Below, one piece after another: positions 5,107-8,849 of a stretch of DNA of 8,849 nt; within the stretch, counting starts at the first letter, position 1; each line of letters starts with the position of its first letter. The notes under the pieces were generated by a model that was given only the letters and a program-made list of their open reading frames with translations, had not been told where the DNA came from and made no database searches. The position numbers and the translations under genes are program-made. The stretch is taken from assembly GCA_947036475.1 (NCBI GenBank), contig CAMQRG010000073.1, positions 1 through 8,849 of the forward strand, written 5' to 3'. The DNA is from an uncultured Clostridia bacterium (GTDB lineage Bacteria > Bacillota > Clostridia > Lachnospirales > Anaerotignaceae).

Positions 5107-5646
5107 ATGACCCAGACAAAAACAAAAGACCTCACCCTCACCGCAATGATGGCGGCAGTTATCTGCGTCCTCGCACCTATCAGTATTCCCATACCCGTCA
5201 GCAGCATGCCTCTGTCGCTGGGAACATTCGCGCTCTATCTGACCGCCTATGTATTAAAACCAAAAATGGCATTTGCCGCCACAGCGTTATACCTGCTGAT
5301 GGGGGCTGTCGGCCTGCCGGTATTCGCCGGTTACAGTGCCGGATTTTCCCGCTTTGCCGGTGCGGGCGGCGGCTATCTTACGGGATACCTTTTCCTTGTC
5401 CCCGCCTGTTCCGTCTGTATCCGCCGTTTCCCCGAAAGCCCTGTGGCGCAGATTGCGGGCATGTTTCTGGCAACATTTATTTTCTACGCCTACGCTACAT
5501 ACTGGATGTCTGTCGTAATCGGCGGCAGCTTTATCGCCACGCTCCCCGCAGGAGCGCTTGTGTTCCTCCCGCTGGACAGCGTCAAAATCCTCGTCACCTG
5601 CTGGATTGGGCGGAAATTGCAGGCATATCTGAAAAGCGCGGCGTAA
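5107..5646 (+). CDS. bioY: BioY, biotin-binding S component of an ECF transporter
   Basis: The product has 179 residues, the usual BioY length, and about six membrane helices. BioY binds biotin at the outer face of the membrane and works with the EcfT/EcfA energising module, which is not encoded here, so it probably shares one encoded elsewhere. Family marks are SSMPLSLGTFA (32-42), the glycine-rich GLPVFAGYSAGFSRFAGAGG (69-88) with GYLTGY after it, and the late LPLDSVK (154-160) with its conserved Asp and Lys. ATG 5107 lies seven bases after AGAAGG (5094-5099). It is a single-gene unit under an overlapping BirA operator, which independently supports the biotin assignment. No biotin-synthesis gene is in the window, so salvage may be the main biotin source; that is inference. 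Confidence 0.95.
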   Translation: MTQTKTKDLTLTAMMAAVICVLAPISIPIPVSSMPLSLGTFALYLTAYVLKPKMAFAATALYLLMGAVGLPVFAGYSAGFSRFAGAGGGYLTGYLFLVPACSVCIRRFPESPVAQIAGMFLATFIFYAYATYWMSVVIGGSFIATLPAGALVFLPLDSVKILVTCWIGRKLQAYLKSAA

Positions 5647-5666
5647 GCCCAGACACCGCAGTTTTT
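5638..5666 (+). terminator. Weak candidate terminator of bioY
   Basis: GCGG..T (5638-5644, with a two-base bulge) can pair with ACCGC (5655-5659) across the bioY stop codon, and GTTTTTC follows. The stem is short and imperfect. No better hairpin exists in the 41-base gap between bioY and the convergent transporter gene. Confidence 0.3.
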
Positions 5667-5687
5667 CTGCCTTAAAAGCATACGTTT

Positions 5688-6578
5688 TCACTCCACAGCA
5701 TTTTTCGTCTGCGTATAATTCACCAGCACGATTGCGCCCATTACCAGCGCAATTCCCACCATGCCCCGCAGTGTCAGCCGTTCATGGAACAGGAGCACAC
5801 CAAGCAGTATCGCCTCAATCGGCTCAAACACACTGATAATTGCCGCCTTTGCGCCGCCAATCAGCTTAATCCCCAGCGCAAGGGCGACCGCCCCCACTGC
5901 CGTAGTGAACACTGCCATTCCTGCAATGCCCGCCCAGCAGGGCAGGGCAAGGTCTGCCCGCAGTTCTCCCTTTGCCAGAGAAAAAATGAAGAATGACAGG
6001 AACGCAAATACAGACGAATACGCGCCGATAACAAGACTGTCCACCTCTGCCACGTTCCGCCGCCCCAGAAGCAGAATATACGCCGTCTGGCAGGCCGCCG
6101 CACCAATGCTGAGCAGTATGCCAATCCCGTTCAGGCGCATATCGTCCAACGAAACAGTCATCAAAATGCCGACAAACGCCGCCGCAAGCGAAACCAGCTG
6201 CCCCCTGTTCATCTTCTCCCCAAACAGCAGGATACTCAGCCCATTTACCATAAACGGATATGTATAAAAAAACATAATCTGTATGCTGATAGGAACGTAT
6301 TTCAACGCGCTGAAATAGCACTGCGTTGTCAAAAAATGTGCCGCACCGCCCACAATTGCCAGCGTAATCAACTGGTCTTTTTTCAGCCGGAAATTCAAAT
6401 CCCGCCGAAACAGAAGAAGATACGCCCAAAGCAATATGGACGCCATAAAAAACCGCCATGTCAGCACACAACTCACCGTTACGTCATACTGATATACGCC
6501 TTTTGCAATGGGCGAAGCCGCACCAAAACACGCCGCCGCAAGCAGTGTAATCCATATTCCTTTTGTCTGCGTTTTCAT
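5688..6578 (-). CDS. DMT-superfamily transporter with two EamA domains
   Basis: The 296 residues form about ten membrane helices in two related halves (about 6-145 and 150-288), the standard layout of the drug/metabolite transporter family (EamA, RhaT/YdcZ-like). Typical marks are the early AACFGAASPIAKG (15-27), FFYTYPFM (103-110), FGEKM (119-123), and in the second half FEPIEA (251-256) and FHERLTLRG (264-272). Members export or import amino acids, nucleosides or other small metabolites; the substrate cannot be read from the sequence. It is the last gene of the rimO-pgsA operon: only four bases separate the pgsA stop codon from its ATG. Its ribosome site AAGGG lies inside the end of pgsA, implying translational coupling. 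No strong terminator follows. Confidence 0.9.
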   Translation of the reverse strand: MKTQTKGIWITLLAAACFGAASPIAKGVYQYDVTVSCVLTWRFFMASILLWAYLLLFRRDLNFRLKKDQLITLAIVGGAAHFLTTQCYFSALKYVPISIQIMFFYTYPFMVNGLSILLFGEKMNRGQLVSLAAAFVGILMTVSLDDMRLNGIGILLSIGAAACQTAYILLLGRRNVAEVDSLVIGAYSSVFAFLSFFIFSLAKGELRADLALPCWAGIAGMAVFTTAVGAVALALGIKLIGGAKAAIISVFEPIEAILLGVLLFHERLTLRGMVGIALVMGAIVLVNYTQTKNAVE

Positions 6579-6582
6579 ATTC

Positions 6583-7122
6583 TCAGCCCTTCAGAACATC
6601 TTTGTTTTTTATGATATAATCCGCACCGGAAAGTATCGTAAAGAATACCGCCAGCCCTATCAGAGCCATTTCCAAAAGTCCCATAAACCCAAACGGCAGG
6701 TCCAGCAGCACCACTATAATCATCACCATCTGCACCGTTGTTTTGACCTTGCCCCACCAGCTTGCCGCCAGCACAATTCCTGCCTCAACTGCAAGTGTAC
6801 GGAAACCTGTGATTGCAAATTCCCGCGCCAGTATCACGATAACCACCCATGCGGGCAAGTCCTCCAGCGCGACCATAGAAACCAGCGCAGACATCACCAG
6901 CAGTTTATCCGCAAGCGGGTCCATGAATTTCCCAAAATTCGTCACCATGTTATATTTCCGCGCAATCTTCCCGTCCAGCAAGTCCGTCAGGGAGGCAATC
7001 ATAAAAATCAGCACCGCACTGTATCGGTTTATCGGTACAGGTGCGAAAAAAAGCGCGGCAAGAAATACCGGAATCAAAACCACCCGCAGTATCGTCAGTT
7101 TATTCGGCAGATTCATCTCCAT
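6583..7122 (-). CDS. pgsA: CDP-diacylglycerol-glycerol-3-phosphate 3-phosphatidyltransferase
   Basis: This 179-residue membrane enzyme joins CDP-diacylglycerol and glycerol-3-phosphate to give phosphatidylglycerol phosphate, the committed step to phosphatidylglycerol and cardiolipin. The CDP-alcohol phosphotransferase signature is complete: Asp47, Asp50, Gly51, Ala54, Arg55, Gly64, Asp68 and Asp72 in TDLLDGKIARKYNMV...GKFMDPLADK. The N-terminal MNLPNKLTILRVVLIP is characteristic of PgsA rather than of phosphatidylserine synthase. ATG 7122 is chosen because AGGAGA (7131-7136) is eight bases upstream; a second ATG two codons later is possible. The gene overlaps the end of rimO by 23 bases in another frame and is followed after four bases by the EamA gene, so all three are one operon. 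Confidence 0.94.
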   Translation of the reverse strand: MEMNLPNKLTILRVVLIPVFLAALFFAPVPINRYSAVLIFMIASLTDLLDGKIARKYNMVTNFGKFMDPLADKLLVMSALVSMVALEDLPAWVVIVILAREFAITGFRTLAVEAGIVLAASWWGKVKTTVQMVMIIVVLLDLPFGFMGLLEMALIGLAVFFTILSGADYIIKNKDVLKG

Positions 7123-8458
7123 ACATTACATCTCCTATCAAATCATAATCCCCCGCTTCGCGGATCTGCACCTGCACAAAATCCCCGGAATATAATTCTT
7201 CCTCAGAGGAAACAAACACCAGCCCGTCGATTTCCGGTGCATCGCGCCGCGTGCGCCCGCAGTAGATTTCCTCCTCCGGCAGTCTGCCCTCAATGAGAAC
7301 CTCTTTCACCGTTCCGGTTTCCCGTTCGCAGAGCGCGGCGGAAATGGATTTCTGCATATCCATCAATTCCTCCCGCCGTTCCTCTTTCAGCTCCTCGTCA
7401 ATCTGGTTTTCCATACGTGCCGCAGGGGTGCCGTCCTCCTGAGAATACGAGAAAACGCCCAGCCTGTCAAATTTGATTTCCGCGATAAAGTCCTTCAAAT
7501 CCTGAAATTCTTCCTCTGTTTCTCCCGGGAAACCAACAATCAGCGTTGTCCGCAGGGCAATATCCGGCATAGCCGCCCGCAGCTTTGCGATTTTCTCCCG
7601 TATCAGTGCCTGACTGCTTCTGCGCCCCATACGTTTCAGTACAGTATCGCTGGCGTGCTGTATCGGCATGTCAATATAATGGCAGACCTTTTCGCAATGT
7701 GCCATTGCCGCGATGGTTTCGTCCGTCAGCGTTTCAGGGTAGCAGTAAAGCAGACGTATCCACGCAAGCCCTTCGATATCGTTCAGCTTTTCCAAAAGCG
7801 TGTGCAGCTTCGGTTCCCCGTAAATATCGAGTCCGTAAATAGAGGTATCCTGCGCCACAAGCACAAGCTCCTTAACGCCCTCTGACGCAAGCATCTCCGC
7901 CTCTGCAACAAGGCTTTCCAGCGTCCGGCTCCTGTGTCTGCCCCGCAGCTTTGGAATTACGCAGTAGGTACAGTGGTTGTCACATCCTTCGGAGATTTTC
8001 AGGTAGGCAAAATACGGCGCAGTTGAACGCAGCCGCAGACAGCCGTTTGCCCCGTCCATCGGGCGGTCAATGTCCTCCAGATGTTTCATCTGCCGCGCGC
8101 CTTGCAGCACTTCGTCCGCAACCTCCGCAATGGATTCAAACGCCGCCGTCCCGACAACAGCGTCTACCTCCGGCAGTTCCTCGAAAAATTCCTTTTCGTA
8201 CCGCTGACCCAGACAGCCCGCCACAATCAGCCCCTTACAACGTCCCGTTTCCTTATATTCTGCCATTTCCAGAATGGTTTCTATGCTTTCCTCCAGCGCG
8301 TCCCTGATAAAACAGCAAGTATTGACAATAATAATATCCGCCTCCGCTTCCTCCGCGACAAGCCGGAATCCGTCCTTCGCCAGAAGCCCCAGCATGACCT
8401 CGCTGTCCACCCTGTTTTTATCACACCCCAGAGATGTCAGCGTAACTGTTTTTTCCAT
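7100..8458 (-). CDS. rimO: Ribosomal protein S12 methylthiotransferase RimO
   Basis: The product has 452 residues. RimO is a cytosolic radical-SAM enzyme with two iron-sulphur clusters that adds a methylthio group to the beta-carbon of a conserved aspartate in ribosomal protein S12. The N-terminal methylthiotransferase domain holds three cluster cysteines: Cys12 (SLGCDKN), Cys48 (NTC) and Cys82 (GCLGQRY). The radical-SAM motif Cys159-x3-Cys163-x2-Cys166 lies in EGCDNHCTYCVIP, and a TRAM domain ends the protein (about 385-447). DMPIQHASDTVLKRMGR identifies RimO rather than MiaB. The start is ATG 8456-8458, six bases after AAGGAGG; an in-frame start 18 codons earlier has no such site and would extend past the homologous N-terminus. 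It is the first gene of the operon with pgsA and the EamA transporter. Confidence 0.96.
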   Translation of the reverse strand: MEKTVTLTSLGCDKNRVDSEVMLGLLAKDGFRLVAEEAEADIIIVNTCCFIRDALEESIETILEMAEYKETGRCKGLIVAGCLGQRYEKEFFEELPEVDAVVGTAAFESIAEVADEVLQGARQMKHLEDIDRPMDGANGCLRLRSTAPYFAYLKISEGCDNHCTYCVIPKLRGRHRSRTLESLVAEAEMLASEGVKELVLVAQDTSIYGLDIYGEPKLHTLLEKLNDIEGLAWIRLLYCYPETLTDETIAAMAHCEKVCHYIDMPIQHASDTVLKRMGRRSSQALIREKIAKLRAAMPDIALRTTLIVGFPGETEEEFQDLKDFIAEIKFDRLGVFSYSQEDGTPAARMENQIDEELKEERREELMDMQKSISAALCERETGTVKEVLIEGRLPEEEIYCGRTRRDAPEIDGLVFVSSEEELYSGDFVQVQIREAGDYDLIGDVMYGDESAE

Positions 8459-8523
8459 TTGTATCCTCCTTGTTATGGGCATTGCCGCCAGTGTCTGACC
8501 AAAGAAATCCATCAGAAGAAACG

Positions 8524-8542
8524 TTGTTTTCTTAAGTCAGGC
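8524..8542 (+). repeat. 19-base intergenic direct repeat, copy 2
   Basis: Identical to 1770-1788. It lies 66 bases upstream of the rimO start codon, inside the probable rimO leader (where it reads as the reverse complement), and on the plus strand it is about 140 bases upstream of the promoter at 8680-8708. Confidence 0.7.
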
Positions 8543-8558
8543 GGCATTCCCTTTGAAA

Positions 8559-8588
8559 CTTTTGTATTTTACCAGTGTACTACAAAAG
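8559..8588 (-). promoter_or_regulatory. Possible rimO promoter inside an 8-bp inverted repeat
   Basis: On the minus strand TGGTAAAAT (8566-8574) can serve as an extended -10 for the rimO operon, giving a leader of about 100 bases. The -35 region is poor. The -10 lies between perfect inverted arms CTTTTGTA and TACAAAAG (8559-8566, 8581-8588, 14-base spacer), an operator-like layout. Arms of this length are expected by chance a few times in a window of this size, so confidence is low. Confidence 0.35.
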
Positions 8589-8679
8589 CCGCGAAAAATC
8601 TACCTCTTTTCCCGAAAAAGAAGCTGCCTGCATTCCGCGCGTTGCTATAAGAAATTTTCTCAGGCAATTGCCGTTGCGC

Positions 8680-8708
8680 TTGCCCTCTGCCTTCCCCTGT
8701 GGTATACT
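8680..8708 (+). promoter_or_regulatory. Plus-strand promoter near the contig end
   Basis: TTGCCC (8680-8685) and TATACT (8703-8708) are separated by exactly 17 bases, with TGG before the -10 giving an extended -10. The expected start is near 8715. It is divergent from rimO and reads towards the contig edge. Confidence 0.65.
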
Positions 8709-8720
8709 GGGAGCATAGAA

Positions 8721-8833
8721 AGAAGGAGTGGTGTATGTCGGATATTCGTTAATATGGACAATAAATAAAATATCCACTTTTATAAATGGGCGTGGGTGTT
8801 TTTGTTGTGCGTATTTTTCGGAACGGCATACAG
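8721..8833 (+). other. Ribosome site and unresolved start of a gene cut by the contig end
   Basis: AGAAGGAG (8721-8728) is followed by ATG 8735 at good spacing, but that frame stops after five codons (MSDIR). A GTG frame at 8731 stays open to the edge, but it lies only two bases from the ribosome site and does not look like protein. ATG 8786 opens a frame (MGVGVFVVRIFR...) to the edge without a ribosome site. A leader peptide, a base error near the contig end, or a gene starting further right are all possible. The whole gene-free stretch 8459-8849 otherwise holds the rimO leader, repeat copy 2 and the promoters listed. Confidence 0.35.
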
Positions 8834-8849
8834 CTGTCTCTTATACACA
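8834..8849. other. Sequencing-library adapter remnant (Tn5 mosaic end, Nextera type)
   Basis: The last 16 bases, CTGTCTCTTATACACA, equal the first 16 bases of the transposase mosaic-end adapter used in Nextera libraries. Being flush with the contig end, they are untrimmed adapter read-through and not genomic DNA. Assembly accuracy just before them should be treated with care. Confidence 0.95.

Noticed and set aside
8553..8777. Short frames on both strands (71 codons plus, 65 codons minus)
   Set aside because: The plus frame starts with TTG and the minus frame with GTG, neither has a ribosome site, and both run across the clear plus-strand promoter and ribosome site at 8680-8728.
8834..8849. 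Mosaic-end sequence considered as a natural Tn5-type transposon end
   Set aside because: It stops flush with the contig end, has no target duplication or transposase, and exactly matches the library adapter.

Overview
The window reads as a chromosomal stretch of a spore-forming, low-to-middle G+C member of the Firmicutes, most likely class Clostridia. Grounds for this are the forespore-type LonB protease with a sporulation-like promoter, a BioY biotin transporter behind a Firmicutes-type BirA operator, strong AGGAGG ribosome sites, and the rimO-pgsA gene order common in clostridia. There is no phage, IS element, CRISPR array or recognisable defence system. The right edge is a contig end: the last 16 bases are sequencing-library adapter, not genome.

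Layout, left to right. A plus-strand terminator (5-27) closes a gene outside the window. A complete minus-strand tRNA-Pro(AGG) unit follows, with its own consensus promoter and terminator. Next is ridA (minus), a single-gene unit with promoter and terminator. Two unrecognised plus-strand genes come next, of 254 and 249 codons, each with its own TATAAT box. The second looks like a HEAT-like protein with a C-terminal zinc knuckle and ends at a large hairpin terminator. It converges on lonB (minus), whose only credible promoter is of sigmaF/sigmaG type. Upstream of lonB lies a terminated minus-strand gene for a zinc-ribbon, two-helix membrane protein with a YYDE-repeat tail. It is divergent from bioY (plus), and the space between them holds a BirA operator over the bioY promoter. 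Then comes a minus-strand operon rimO > pgsA > EamA transporter with overlapping or nearly touching genes. The last 391 bases (8459-8849) hold the rimO leader, a plus-strand promoter with a ribosome site for a gene lost at the contig edge, and the adapter.

Functionally the region is mostly housekeeping: tRNA, metabolite-damage control (RidA), biotin uptake under biotin control, ribosomal protein S12 modification and phospholipid synthesis, plus one developmental gene (lonB). The less explained parts are the two orphan plus-strand genes, the repeat-tailed zinc-ribbon protein, a 19-base exact repeat placed in two intergenic regions, and a third BirA half-site on the bioY -10 box. I see no convincing evidence of a new multi-gene system.
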